From contig JAIYAJ010000442.1 in the NCBI GenBank assembly GCA_027489105.1, positions 1 to 28,069 of the forward strand: a stretch of DNA of 28,069 bases, written 5' to 3'. Positions 8,685 through 17,215 of this stretch are shown here, piece by piece. A program made the position numbers and the translations under genes. This DNA comes from Zymomonas sp. Its GTDB lineage: Bacteria; Pseudomonadota; Alphaproteobacteria; Sphingomonadales; Sphingomonadaceae. The first letter of the stretch is position 1. The number at the start of each line of letters is the position of its first letter. Below the pieces are notes generated by a model. The model did no database searches, had not been told where the DNA came from, and saw only the letters and a list, made by a program, of their open reading frames with translations.

Positions 8685-9688
8685 CACTGCCTGACCCTCA
8701 CCATATCTCCTTCGCCGATGCGCAATGCGTCCATCGTTTCACCGTCGAGCATCGCCGCGTCCGCGTCGATGCGCACTTTGGTACGAACCGCGCGGAACGT
8801 GCCGATGGCGTCGACCGACACGAGATGCTCGGCTGCTTCGCCGGGATCGCCGCGCCTTGCGGGCAGCCGCGTCGAACGCTCGATCGTGCGGATCGCATCG
8901 CGCGGCGCGGAATAGGTCGGCCCGCCGTCGAATATGTCGACGAGGCCCGAGCCGCGAAACCCCTCATGGTCGAGCATGGCGCGCGCGGCCTCGCCCTCGA
9001 CATGGACGCGGCCGATCGCCTCGGCGGCGCTGTCGGGGATGAGCTCGACATAGATCGGGTGCCGCGGAGCGAGGTCGAGGATGAACTGGCCATCGGTCGA
9101 CATCACCATATGATCGGCTTCGTCGAAAGGCAGACGGAAGAATTTGCTCGCGACGCCGTCCCAGAAGGGACAGGTGCCGTCCGGTGCGAAATAGCCGCGC
9201 AGTTCGGCCATGACGGTTTCCGAGAAGCGCTTGGGCTCGGCCCCGATCAGCATGTAGCGCGAGCGGGCGAGCAGGCTGCCGGCGCCGCCCGAGCGTCGCT
9301 CGGGGCGCAGGTAGAGCGAACCGACCTCGGTCCACCCGGCGCATTCGTTGACCAGCACCAGCGCCTGATGGTCGAAGCGCGTGTTGATCGCCGAGGAGAA
9401 TTGCGCGAGCGTCATCACCCGGAAGGAGAAATGCGGCCGACCGACGCCGACCGCCGCGCGAACCCCACACAGCCCTTCGATCCGTCCAGTCGCGCTGTCC
9501 TCGAGCATCAGCGTATACCAGGCTTCGCGCGGCGCCATTTCGCCCCGGAAGCTGGCTTCCGACAGGGTCAGACGATGGAGCAGAGTCGCCTCATCCTCAG
9601 GCAGGCTGGTGAAGCCGCGACCCGACAGGATGGCGAGTTCCATGAGCGAGCCCAGGTCCGGCGTCGCAGCTGGGCGGACGATCAGCAT
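8684..9688 (-). CDS. astA: Arginine N-succinyltransferase (second AstA-family gene of the operon)
   Basis: This 334-residue AstA-family (GNAT-like fold) enzyme transfers succinyl from succinyl-CoA to the alpha-amino group of arginine, the first AST step. Family landmarks are the N-terminal LIVRPAATPDLGSLMELA followed by GFTSLPEDEATL, then LRPERRSGGAGSLLARSRYM, VMAELRGYF, CPFWDGVASKFF, HPIYVELIP, IGRVHVEGEAAR and VDIFDGGPT. The ATG at 9688 has no recognisable Shine-Dalgarno sequence. The 22 codons between the astB stop and this ATG are open and in the astB frame, so translation here may depend on ribosomes arriving from astB. It is about as diverged from its paralogue at 11026-12039 as the two subunits of the Pseudomonas arginine/ornithine succinyltransferase are, so the two products probably form a heteromer. 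Confidence 0.9.
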   Translation of the reverse strand: MLIVRPAATPDLGSLMELAILSGRGFTSLPEDEATLLHRLTLSEASFRGEMAPREAWYTLMLEDSATGRIEGLCGVRAAVGVGRPHFSFRVMTLAQFSSAINTRFDHQALVLVNECAGWTEVGSLYLRPERRSGGAGSLLARSRYMLIGAEPKRFSETVMAELRGYFAPDGTCPFWDGVASKFFRLPFDEADHMVMSTDGQFILDLAPRHPIYVELIPDSAAEAIGRVHVEGEAARAMLDHEGFRGSGLVDIFDGGPTYSAPRDAIRTIERSTRLPARRGDPGEAAEHLVSVDAIGTFRAVRTKVRIDADAAMLDGETMDALRIGEGDMVRVRQ

Positions 9689-9754
9689 GGGCGAGCCGCG
9701 CGGTGGCAGGGACGGTTCATCATTGCTCGCTTGTGCGTCATTACGCGCCTGAGT

Positions 9755-11029
9755 TCAAACCCGGGCCAGCAGATCGTCCAACGCATCATGGGCCCGGCCG
9801 ATGCTGTTCCAAAGGTCCGGGAGCGCGAGATCGGACGTGCCGATCTGCTCGGGCCAGTGGCGGTCGACCACCGCGCACAGCGCGTCCCAGCGCCGCTCGT
9901 CGAGCAGGAAGCGCGGGTCGATCGCGGCGCGCTGCGCTTCCGTGACCGGAACACGCAGTCGCAGACAGGCCGGGCCGCCTCCATTGCGCATGCTCTCGCG
10001 CACATCGACGACGATCGCCTGTGCAATCGGGTTGTTACCCGCGACGATGCCTTCGACCGCCGCCCAGACGCTCTTATGCTCTTGTGCCTCGGAGGGGAGA
10101 ATCAGCGCCATGCTGCCATCGGGCAGCGTGATCAGCTGCGAATTGAACAGATAGGAGCGGATCGCATCGTCGAGCGTGATGCTGTCGACCTCGACCGGCA
10201 CGAAGCCGGGCACGTCGCGTGCCAGGGCCGCAAACAGCCCATCGCGGTCCTCGAAGGCCTCGGCATGGGCCAGCAGGACATATTCGTTGGCGACGGCGAC
10301 GACATCATTGTGGAAGGCGCCGGCGTCGATCGCGCGCTGCGACTGCAGCATATGGAGCGCCGGTGCGCCCGACAGACGCGCCACCGCTTCGCCCGCTCGC
10401 CGCGCTTGGCGTTCGGGAAAGCGGCTGCCGCGCTGGGTGCCGTGGATGAAGACGTTGAGGCCGCGCGCGGCATGGGAAGGCGTCAGCCGCATATGGTTCG
10501 CCGCGCCCTCGTCGCTGAAATGCTGCGAGGCAGGGAGGGGGGCATGGACGGCGAAATGGGCGGCGTCGGGGAAAATGCGGCGCAGCATGGCGAAGGTGTC
10601 GGCTGCCTCGAAACTCCGGTGGAGCATCGTCGACAGATTGGCGGTCACCAGATGCACGCGACCGTCGGCGCTGTCGGCGGGGGCAATCACGGTCGCTGCG
10701 TTCGCGGCCCACATGGCCGAGGCCGAGCAGATATTGTTGAAGAGCAGCGGGTCTTCCCCTGCCGCCGACGACAGGACTTCGCGATCCGTCCCCTCGAACC
10801 CCAGAGCGCGCAGCGCCGGCACTGCCGGGCGGCGAGGTGGAGGAAAGAAGCCCTGTACGAGGCCGAGGTCCATCAGCCTGCGCATCTTGCCCAGGCCTTG
10901 CAGCGCCGCCGCACGCGGGCGTGAAACCGCACCCGCATTGCTCGCACTGGCGATGTTGCCCGGCGACAGACCGGCATAATTGTGGATTGGCCCGACAAGG
11001 CCGTCGAAGTTGATTTCGATGGTGGTCAT
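9755..11029 (-). CDS. astB: N-succinylarginine dihydrolase
   Basis: This 424-residue enzyme of the arginine-modifying (amidinotransferase-fold) superfamily hydrolyses N-succinylarginine to N-succinylornithine, two ammonia and CO2, the second AST step. The start [20 protein letters not shown] with [13 protein letters not shown] is the AstB signature. The nucleophilic cysteine is C355 in [11 protein letters not shown] and the catalytic histidine is H240 in [12 protein letters not shown]. Length is slightly below the E. coli enzyme. The ATG at 11029 overlaps the stop of the upstream AstA-like gene by four bases (ATGA), showing translational coupling. In Pseudomonas the two succinyltransferase genes are adjacent (aruF-aruG), whereas here astB sits between them. 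Confidence 0.94.
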   Translation of the reverse strand: MTTIEINFDGLVGPIHNYAGLSPGNIASASNAGAVSRPRAAALQGLGKMRRLMDLGLVQGFFPPPRRPAVPALRALGFEGTDREVLSSAAGEDPLLFNNICSASAMWAANAATVIAPADSADGRVHLVTANLSTMLHRSFEAADTFAMLRRIFPDAAHFAVHAPLPASQHFSDEGAANHMRLTPSHAARGLNVFIHGTQRGSRFPERQARRAGEAVARLSGAPALHMLQSQRAIDAGAFHNDVVAVANEYVLLAHAEAFEDRDGLFAALARDVPGFVPVEVDSITLDDAIRSYLFNSQLITLPDGSMALILPSEAQEHKSVWAAVEGIVAGNNPIAQAIVVDVRESMRNGGGPACLRLRVPVTEAQRAAIDPRFLLDERRWDALCAVVDRHWPEQIGTSDLALPDLWNSIGRAHDALDDLLARV

Positions 11030-12039
11030 AGCGCCAGATATCCGATCGGGTCATGCTCCGCGAGGCCCAGCACGTCGGCGCTCAACCGGTCGGTGCGGAT
11101 ATGCCCGCTGGCGGCTTCCACCGCTGCGGGGACGCAGCAGAAATCGGCGCCGCTGCCTTTGACCAGCATATGGTCGCGCACCGTATCCGTGATGGTGCCG
11201 CCGGCGAATGTTGCGTGATGCAGATCGCGGACGGCGCGCAGCTGGTCGATCTCGGCCACGAGTGTGGGGCCGGCATCGAATATGTCGACATAGCCTTCCT
11301 CGCGGAACCCCTCTTCGAGGAGCAGCGCGCGCGCTGCACGGCCATCGTCATGGACCTTGCCGATCACTTTCTGCGCGTCCGTCGAGAGCATGTTGACGTA
11401 GATCGGCGCGCGCGGGCCGAGATCGGCGATGAACTGGTTGCCGGTCGTTGCATTGATATGGTCGGCCTCGGCAAAGCTCATCGCATAGAAGCGGCCGCCG
11501 ACCGCGTCCCAGAATGGCGAGCGGCCGTCGTCGAGCCATCCGCGCAGATCGGCCACGACCCGATCGCCGAACAACGCGCGGTGGGTGGCGATGAACAGAT
11601 AGCGGCTGCGCGCCATCATCCGCCCATAGCCGCCCTTGCGCAGTTCGGGGTCGACCATCAATCCACCGACCTCGGCGCAATCCTCCAGATCGTTGGTGAG
11701 GGTGAGTACGGGGAAGCGTACCATACGCCCGTCGATGCTCGACCGCTGCGTCATATGGCTGATGCGGTAGCTGTAGAAGGGCCAGTCGACGCCCAGGCGG
11801 GGAAAGACCATGCCGCATCCGCGCAGCCGGCCATCGATCTCCAGCCCGAGTATGATCGCACCGCCCAGCTTTTCGCCCGACAGCAGGCGGCGGCTGCAAT
11901 TGATCTTGCTCTCCAGCGTCGCGCGGTCGGGGGGCAAATTGGTAAAGCCCGGACCTGCCAGCCGGGCGAGGCTCATCAAGGCCTCGAGATCGTCGGGCCG
12001 TACCGGCCGGATGCGGGGGATCGTCATGGAGTCGGGCAT
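11026..12039 (-). CDS. astA: Arginine/ornithine N-succinyltransferase, first AstA-family gene of the operon
   Basis: A second complete AstA-family succinyltransferase (337 residues) and the first gene of the AST operon. Landmarks parallel those of the other copy: [20 protein letters not shown] with [77 protein letters not shown] and [12 protein letters not shown]. Both copies keep all blocks, so neither looks degenerate. In P. aeruginosa, AruF and AruG are two such subunits of one enzyme that accepts arginine and ornithine, and I infer a comparable heteromer here. The start is either the ATG at 12039 or the ATG at 12027 (MTIPRIRPV); neither has a strong ribosome site. The 92-base gap to the divergent gene at 12132 should hold the operon promoter. 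I see no clear -35/-10 pair there, nor an obvious ArgR box. Confidence 0.88.
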   Translation of the reverse strand: MPDSMTIPRIRPVRPDDLEALMSLARLAGPGFTNLPPDRATLESKINCSRRLLSGEKLGGAIILGLEIDGRLRGCGMVFPRLGVDWPFYSYRISHMTQRSSIDGRMVRFPVLTLTNDLEDCAEVGGLMVDPELRKGGYGRMMARSRYLFIATHRALFGDRVVADLRGWLDDGRSPFWDAVGGRFYAMSFAEADHINATTGNQFIADLGPRAPIYVNMLSTDAQKVIGKVHDDGRAARALLLEEGFREEGYVDIFDAGPTLVAEIDQLRAVRDLHHATFAGGTITDTVRDHMLVKGSGADFCCVPAAVEAASGHIRTDRLSADVLGLAEHDPIGYLAL

Positions 12040-12131
12040 TGCCGGACGACAGTAACAATCGAAACGATCAAGTCCATATGCCGCCGGGTGCGATGGCTTG
12101 CCTCCCGCGCCGTTCCATAGGACAGCGGGCC

Positions 12132-12758
12132 ATGGACATGCCCGATCTCCTCATGGTGCGCTCTGCGCTGCCGATGCTCGACATTTTCGGCATCGCGATC
12201 TTCGCGGTCAGCGGCGCGCTGGCGGCGGCGCGGCGCGGGCAGACGATCGTCACTTTCACCTTCTTCGCGGCTGTAACGGGAACCGGCGGCGGGACGTTGC
12301 GGGACCTGCTGATCGGAGCCCCGGTCTTCTGGATCCACGATAACCGCGCACTCGCGGTCTGCTTGCTGGCGGCGCTCGCCGTCTGGATGACACCGACGCG
12401 GATCTGGCCGGTGCGGGCGCTCGAATGGTTCGACGGGGTCGGGCTGGCCGCCTATGCGGTCTTCGGCTCATGGAAGGCGCTGGCCTTCGGCATTCCACCA
12501 CTCGGCGCCGCCACCATGGGGGTGGTGACCGCCTGCATGGGCGGCATCGTCCGCGACGTGCTGGCGGGGGAGCCCTCGATCCTGCTGCGGCCGGAGCTGT
12601 ATGTGACCGCAGCGGCACTGGCTGCAGGACTGTTCGTCGTCCTCACCTTGCTCGGCGCGCCCCTGTATGTGGCTGCAGCTCTGGCGGCGGGCGCCGGCTT
12701 CGCTTTGCGCGCGTTGGCCATAGCCCGTGGCATTGCGCTGCCCGGCTACCGCGACTGA
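12132..12758 (+). CDS. TRIC/UPF0126 family trimeric intracellular cation channel-like membrane protein
   Basis: This 208-residue protein is almost entirely hydrophobic, with about seven predicted membrane helices. It shows the internal duplication of the UPF0126 (bacterial TRIC) family: a first half with FGIAIFAVSGALAAARRG and TGTGGGTLRDLLIG, and a second half with FDGVGLAAYAVFGSWKAL and TACMGGIVRDVLAGEPS. The paired GGG-(T/I)-(L/V)RD motifs are the family signature. Bacterial relatives conduct potassium or sodium as trimers; the physiological role is not established, and some relatives (YicG/YadS) have been linked to glycine uptake. The start at 12132 is chosen because AGGA at 12119-12122 is well placed and the first helix follows directly. 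An upstream in-frame ATG at 12039 would overlap the divergent gene. It has no obvious functional tie to either neighbour. Confidence 0.88.
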   Translation: MDMPDLLMVRSALPMLDIFGIAIFAVSGALAAARRGQTIVTFTFFAAVTGTGGGTLRDLLIGAPVFWIHDNRALAVCLLAALAVWMTPTRIWPVRALEWFDGVGLAAYAVFGSWKALAFGIPPLGAATMGVVTACMGGIVRDVLAGEPSILLRPELYVTAAALAAGLFVVLTLLGAPLYVAAALAAGAGFALRALAIARGIALPGYRD

Positions 12759-12838
12759 GGCACGTTCGACCGATCCCGTTCAGGAACCGGCCCTGCGCTG
12801 AGACGTAGTTAAGGGCCTGTAACGGTAAGGATGTAGAG

Positions 12839-13483
12839 ATGCGTAAAGTCACGATCGCCTTGTCCGCGACGCTGGTCCTTCTGGCCGGCTGCGGGCCGAA
12901 GAAGCTGGCGTTGCCGACCGACCCGATCGACCGGGCGGCGACCTGCGCTGTCGTCAGTGCGGCCTCCGCACGGGCGGGGAACAGCAACGTCAAGGCCGAT
13001 CTGGATTTCCCGGCGCAGACCCGAATCCTCCATTATGCGATGCTCGCCGCCTCGGACGGCAATCGCTTCGACACGCCCACGGCTTCGGCGGTAGTGTCGC
13101 GCATGAGCGAACTGGAAGGCGACGTCACCGCAGGCAACTGGCAGGATCTCGTCCAGCCATGCAACCAGAGCTTCCCGCTTGCGGCGAAGATCGGCGGCGT
13201 CGAACTGCCTGCGCAGCGGTTCGAGGCGGCCATCGGCTGCTATGCGCTGGGCGATTTTCTCACCAAGTCGGTGACGAGCAAGGAGCCAGCCACTGAGAAG
13301 ATGATGTCCGAGCTTATGGCGATGCGGCGGAACCTCGATGCGACGATCGGCGATGGGCTGAAGGCGCGCGGCGCGAGCAAATATGAAAGCACGCTCGAAT
13401 TGAAGCAGGAGGCGCTGGTCCGCATGACCCGCCTCGGGCCGCCGAACGAAACAGCCCAGGCCTGCACGGCGCGGTTCGGCTGA
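12839..13483 (+). CDS. Small putative lipoprotein of unknown function
   Basis: I do not recognise this 214-residue protein. It begins with a clear lipoprotein signal (MRKVTIALSATLVLLAGC, lipobox LAGC at Cys18), so it should be lipid-anchored in the envelope. After the signal it is a mostly helical soluble domain with three further cysteines (in TCAVV, QPCNQ and IGCYALG, plus one near the C-terminus in QACTARF), which could form disulfides in the periplasm. AAGGA about ten bases upstream supports the start. The 80-base gap from the TRIC gene holds a short GGCCCT/AGGGCC inverted repeat with a long loop, not convincing as a terminator. The gene faces sppA tail to tail. Confidence 0.75.
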   Translation: MRKVTIALSATLVLLAGCGPKKLALPTDPIDRAATCAVVSAASARAGNSNVKADLDFPAQTRILHYAMLAASDGNRFDTPTASAVVSRMSELEGDVTAGNWQDLVQPCNQSFPLAAKIGGVELPAQRFEAAIGCYALGDFLTKSVTSKEPATEKMMSELMAMRRNLDATIGDGLKARGASKYESTLELKQEALVRMTRLGPPNETAQACTARFG

Positions 13484-13496
13484 TCCGCAGGATCCG

Positions 13497-13524
13497 GCTG
13501 GCCTAGCGAAGCAGCCAGGCCAGC
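13497..13524. terminator. Inverted repeat at the convergent 3' ends of the lipoprotein gene and sppA
   Basis: GCTGGCCT (13497-13504) and AGGCCAGC (13517-13524) form a perfect eight-base inverted repeat with a 12-base loop, spanning the sppA stop codon in the 19-base convergent gap. Without a T-run it is only a possible bidirectional transcription barrier. Confidence 0.25.
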
Positions 13525-15383
13525 AAGCTGCGCGCCTCGCTTATGTCCTTGGCGCGCGGCGCGCCGGACAGGCTCTGGCATTCGAGGCAGCGCACCTGCA
13601 TCGAGGGACCCGTCAGCAAGGACTTGGCTGTCCCGACCGCCTGCAGCATCTGCCGCTCGGGCCGACCGAGAATGACGGCCCAGGGATCGGTCGCAACCTG
13701 CGCCTCACGGCTTTCCTCGGGGGCAGCGAAGTCGCGCAGCAACTGACGCCAGGGCGACAGCGGTTCCTCGATGTAGAGCGGGTGGACATTGGCGGGGTCG
13801 AGCTTGGCAAGCTTGGCGGCAGCGGCGACGGCATCGTCGACATTGCCGAAGCTGTCCACGAGGCCGATCTGCCGCGCGGCGACGCCGGACCAGACGCGGC
13901 CCTGCGCGATCTGGTTGACCCGCTCGGGAGTCATCTTGCGCGACTGCGCGACGAGACCGACGAAGCGACCATAGATGTCTTCGATCGAGCCTTGCACCAT
14001 CGCATCGAACTGCGGGGATGTACCGCGCAGCACGTCGGGCTCGCCTGAAAGGGGGGTCGTCTTTACCCCGTCGGCACCGATGCCGAGCTTTTCGAGCGAT
14101 CCCTGAAATGTCGGGATGATACCGAACACACCGATCGAACCGGTGATCGTCGAGCGGTCGGCGATGATGCGATCGGCAGGGGTCGAGATCCAGTAGCCGC
14201 CGCTGGCAGCAAGGCCGCCCATCGACACCACGACGGGCAACCCCATCGCCTTGGCTTCGAGCACTGCCGAACGGATGCGGTCAGCCCCGGTCACCGAGCC
14301 GCCGGGCGAATCTACCCGCAACACCAGCGCCTTGATGCGCTTGCGCGCCAGTTCCTCTTCGAGCAACTCGGCGATGGTCGTGCCACCGGCAGTGCCCGGC
14401 GGGGCATAGCCGTCGACAATTTCTCCGGCGACCGTCAGCACGCCGATGGGCATTCCGGCAGACTTTTCCGGGTTGGAAGACACCCAGCGATCGAAGTCGA
14501 TCGTCTTGAAGCCGTTGGGAAGGTCGCCGGCATCCTCGCCCGCGATCGCGGCGATGCGCGAACGGAAGGCGTTGCGGTCGCCGAGCTTGTCGACCAGGCC
14601 ATTGTCGACGGCGGCCTGCGACATCCTGCCCCCGGATGCGCCGATCAGCGCGGTCGGACGGGCGATATAGTCGGCGATGCGGGCCTTCGGCCGTGCCTTG
14701 CGGACGTCGGCCTGCCACTCGGCCCAGATCGCGCCGTACAGCGCCTGGCTGGCCTCGCGCGCCTCGGGTGACTGATCGTTTCTCAGGAAGGGTTCGACGG
14801 CGGCCTTATAGGTGCCGACACGGTATATCTTGGCGGTGATGCCAAGCTTGTCCATCAGCCCCTTAAAATAAGGCTGCGATCCGCCGGGCCCGGCGATGGC
14901 GACGGCGCCGAGCGGGTCGAGCCAGATCTCCGTAGCGTGGGCCGCGAGGCGATAGCCGTCGTCTGCATAGGCCGTGGCATAAGCGAAGACCGGTTTGCCG
15001 CCGGCGCGGACCTTGTCGATGGCGGCGGATGCGGCGGCGAGTGTCGCGGGTTCGGCGCCCATGAAGCCGTCGAGGTCTAGCACCACCGCTTTTACGCTGC
15101 TCGAACGCGATGCAGCGGACAGCGCGCGCTCGACATCGCGCAGGCGCGTTTCGCGAACGAGACTGTTGCCGCCCGACAGCAGCGACAGCGTATCGGTCTC
15201 GGACGGCTGTTCGACCAGGCTGCCCGCCAGATCGAGAACGAGCGCGCCGGAGGAAGGCAGGGCGCTGTTCGGTTTCATCGACAGGGCGAAAGCGAGCGTG
15301 CCGAAGAACAGCAGCATGGCGATCAGGACGAGCGCGTCCTTGATCCCCACGAGCAAGGCCCAAAGCCCCCGTACCAGTTTCAT
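13503..15383 (-). CDS. sppA: Signal peptide peptidase SppA, 67-kDa tandem S49 type
   Basis: This 626-residue membrane-anchored serine peptidase degrades cleaved signal peptides. One N-terminal membrane helix (LWALLVGIKDALVLIAMLLFF) is followed by two S49 domains, matching the length of the tandem type (E. coli SppA, 618 residues). The Ser/Lys dyad is intact and split between the two halves as expected: K193 in GTYKAAVEPFLRND and S394 in GGLAASGGYWIS, followed by STITGSIGVFG. The C-terminal tail holds a CLEC (CxxC) pair shortly after MQVR, which is unusual and could bind metal or form a disulfide. The ATG at 15383 is preferred because the membrane helix then starts near residue 5. An ATG at 15446 would add 21 hydrophilic residues. 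The gene lies 67 bases downstream of, and in the same direction as, the transglutaminase-like gene; the gap contains a GGAC/GTCC plus CCGCG/CGCGG hairpin. Confidence 0.94.
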   Translation of the reverse strand: MKLVRGLWALLVGIKDALVLIAMLLFFGTLAFALSMKPNSALPSSGALVLDLAGSLVEQPSETDTLSLLSGGNSLVRETRLRDVERALSAASRSSSVKAVVLDLDGFMGAEPATLAAASAAIDKVRAGGKPVFAYATAYADDGYRLAAHATEIWLDPLGAVAIAGPGGSQPYFKGLMDKLGITAKIYRVGTYKAAVEPFLRNDQSPEAREASQALYGAIWAEWQADVRKARPKARIADYIARPTALIGASGGRMSQAAVDNGLVDKLGDRNAFRSRIAAIAGEDAGDLPNGFKTIDFDRWVSSNPEKSAGMPIGVLTVAGEIVDGYAPPGTAGGTTIAELLEEELARKRIKALVLRVDSPGGSVTGADRIRSAVLEAKAMGLPVVVSMGGLAASGGYWISTPADRIIADRSTITGSIGVFGIIPTFQGSLEKLGIGADGVKTTPLSGEPDVLRGTSPQFDAMVQGSIEDIYGRFVGLVAQSRKMTPERVNQIAQGRVWSGVAARQIGLVDSFGNVDDAVAAAAKLAKLDPANVHPLYIEEPLSPWRQLLRDFAAPEESREAQVATDPWAVILGRPERQMLQAVGTAKSLLTGPSMQVRCLECQSLSGAPRAKDISEARSLLAWLLR

Positions 15384-15450
15384 CGCGCGATCAACCTTCG
15401 TTCCGTTATGCGGAGGCAGATAGGGACCCCGCGACGCGGCGTCCATGGGA

Positions 15451-16278
15451 TCAGCTGTGATATTGCGCCTGAGACATGCTGATGTCGACGCCCACGTTCA
15501 TCACCTCATGCCCGCCGCCGACGCGGGCGCCCGAGATCGGCGCGGCATCGCGGAAGTCGAGGCCTTTGGCGACGCGGACATAGCGCTCGTTCGGGCACAT
15601 GTCGTTGGCCGGGTCGAAGCCGATCCAGCCGAAGCCCGGCACGTCGATCTCCGCCCAGAAATGCGGGGCATGGCGATGCTCCGGATCGGGAGATTCGCGA
15701 TAGATGTATCCGGTGACGAAGCGCGCAGCGAAGCCCGCAGCGCGCGCGACCGACACGAGGACATGGGCGAGGTCCATGCTGCAGCCATGTCCCGCCTCGA
15801 TGATCTCGGCGACCGATCGAACCTCGGTGCTGCGCTGAAGATTGCAGCGGAAGAGCGCTGCCACGGCAGAATTGAGTGCATGGGCGCGGGCAAGATCGTC
15901 ACCGGTGGTCCCGCCATGGCGCTCGGCCAGATCGACCAGCGGCTCCGGTGCCTTGGTGAGTTCGGTCGGGCGTCGAAAAATGGCCGCCGGTAATGTTTCG
16001 GCGGTCCCGGTAACGACCCCGGCGCGATCCTCGGTCAGGACCTCGCCCGAAACCCGCATCCCGATCCGCTCGATCGGACCCGCCAGATAGAGCATCGAGA
16101 CGACATTGCCGAAACCGTCGCGCGAATGTTTCAGGCGCGCATCGCAATCCACGTCGATATGCCAGTTGACGATATTCTGCCCGACATGGCTCGTCGGTGT
16201 CATGCGCAGCATCTGCACCACGCGCGACTGCGGGATGGTGAAGCGATATTCGGTCTGGTGCTGGATCAGCAGGCGCAT
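15451..16278 (-). CDS. Transglutaminase-like cysteine peptidase of the ATP-grasp/alpha-E system
   Basis: A 275-residue protein with an N-terminal beta-rich domain (MRLLIQHQTEYRF and RVVQMLRMTPTSH, residues 1 to about 120) and a C-terminal transglutaminase-fold domain. The triad is visible: C166 in GHGCSMDLAH, H206 in PHFWAEIDV, and D222 in GFDPAND. Such bacterial proteins are thought to act as papain-like peptidases or amide-bond transferases, not as blood-type transglutaminases. The start is one base past the alpha-E stop, so the two are cotranslated; the reading that begins 11 codons earlier overlaps that gene and is rejected. The adjacency to an alpha-E gene and a circularly permuted ATP-grasp gene is a recurrent bacterial arrangement in which the peptidase is predicted to trim or remove what the ligase makes. 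Its real substrate is unknown. Confidence 0.92.
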   Translation of the reverse strand: MRLLIQHQTEYRFTIPQSRVVQMLRMTPTSHVGQNIVNWHIDVDCDARLKHSRDGFGNVVSMLYLAGPIERIGMRVSGEVLTEDRAGVVTGTAETLPAAIFRRPTELTKAPEPLVDLAERHGGTTGDDLARAHALNSAVAALFRCNLQRSTEVRSVAEIIEAGHGCSMDLAHVLVSVARAAGFAARFVTGYIYRESPDPEHRHAPHFWAEIDVPGFGWIGFDPANDMCPNERYVRVAKGLDFRDAAPISGARVGGGHEVMNVGVDISMSQAQYHS

Positions 16279-16279
16279 G

Positions 16280-17215
16280 TCAGGAGAACCGGAACTGTTG
16301 ACCGACGGCATGGTGGATCCGCGTATTCTCCCGAATGAACGCGGTCAGCCATTCGTGCAGGCCCTGGTTGAAAATGGCGTCGATCGATGTGCGCTCCAGC
16401 GCGTTGTGGCGGACGCGCGCGAGACGGTCTGCCTCGCCCTGAAGGCCGGTGCGCTTCCCGATCGCGTTGAGGTGACCGATCGCCTCCTCCGATGAGGCGA
16501 TGAGCGAGCGTGGCAACTCCCGGCGCAGGCTGAGCAGTTCCGCCACCAGCCAGGGCTTCAGCCCCTCGCTGTACAGCCAGCGATAGGCGGTCACCGCCGA
16601 AACGGTATGGAGGATGGTCGTCCACTGATCGCGGTCGATCGGTCCGCCCACCTTCTCGCCCTCGGGCAGGAGGAGGTGATATTTGACGTCGATCAGCCGG
16701 GCCGTGTTGTCCGCCCGCTCCATCGCCGCGCCGAGGCCTATGAAGGCATAGGCTTCGTTGCGCAGCATGCGGTGCAGAGCGCCCTCGAAACCGCGCGTCT
16801 CCGCACGAATCTGTTCGACGAGGCTGAGCGTTGCCTGGCTGCCCCCGGTGGAAGCGCGGCCACGCAGGCCCAGCCAGGCGCGGTTGATCGCTTCCCAGGC
16901 ATCGCGGCTGAGCGCCGTTCGCACCGACTTCGCATTGCTGCGCGCAGCATCGAGGCAGGAGCGCACCGAATTGGCATTGTCGGTCGACAGCGTCAGGTAG
17001 CGGCTGATGGCGAGCGGGGTCCTGGTTTCGCCGGTGAGCGCGAAATCCTGGTCGGCGGCAGCGACGAGCAGTGCGCTGTCCCAGGCGCCCTGGCCCGCCG
17101 GGCGGGCGGACAGGGCGTCGAGCCTTATGGTGGCCTCGATCAGCTTGGCGGTGAACTCGGCCCGTTCGACATAACGGCCGATCCAGTAGAGCGAGTTGGC
17201 GGTACGCGAGAGCAT
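16280..17215 (-). CDS. Alpha-E domain protein
   Basis: A 311-residue all-helical alpha-E (COG2307-type) protein. The diagnostic start MLSRTANSLYWIGRYVERAE is intact, followed by SRYLTLSTDNANSVRSCLDAARSNAKSVR, split here as two helices, and by the conserved FIGLGAAMERADNTARLID and DRDQWTTILHTVSAVTAYRW stretches. No enzymatic residues are established for the family; the acidic and arginine-rich helices suggest a partner or substrate-binding role beside the ATP-grasp ligase, with which it is fused in some bacteria. Its ATG overlaps the ATP-grasp stop by one base (TGATG). Its stop leaves one base before the transglutaminase-like start. Equimolar production of the three proteins, and a complex among them, is the natural inference. 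Confidence 0.92.
   Translation of the reverse strand: MLSRTANSLYWIGRYVERAEFTAKLIEATIRLDALSARPAGQGAWDSALLVAAADQDFALTGETRTPLAISRYLTLSTDNANSVRSCLDAARSNAKSVRTALSRDAWEAINRAWLGLRGRASTGGSQATLSLVEQIRAETRGFEGALHRMLRNEAYAFIGLGAAMERADNTARLIDVKYHLLLPEGEKVGGPIDRDQWTTILHTVSAVTAYRWLYSEGLKPWLVAELLSLRRELPRSLIASSEEAIGHLNAIGKRTGLQGEADRLARVRHNALERTSIDAIFNQGLHEWLTAFIRENTRIHHAVGQQFRFS

Noticed and set aside
8594..10924. Long plus-strand open frame opposite astA and astB (about 776 codons).
   Set aside because: It is antisense to two genes with intact catalytic motifs, and its translation is Arg/Gly/His-rich without domains.
12039..12131. N-terminal extension of the TRIC-family gene starting at 12039.
   Set aside because: It would overlap the divergent astA-like start and add hydrophilic residues absent from the family. 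A ribosome site supports 12132.
12808..12823. TTAA followed by TAAC upstream of the small lipoprotein gene, considered as a CtrA site.
   Set aside because: The second half-site does not match TTAA at seven-base spacing, so it was judged chance.
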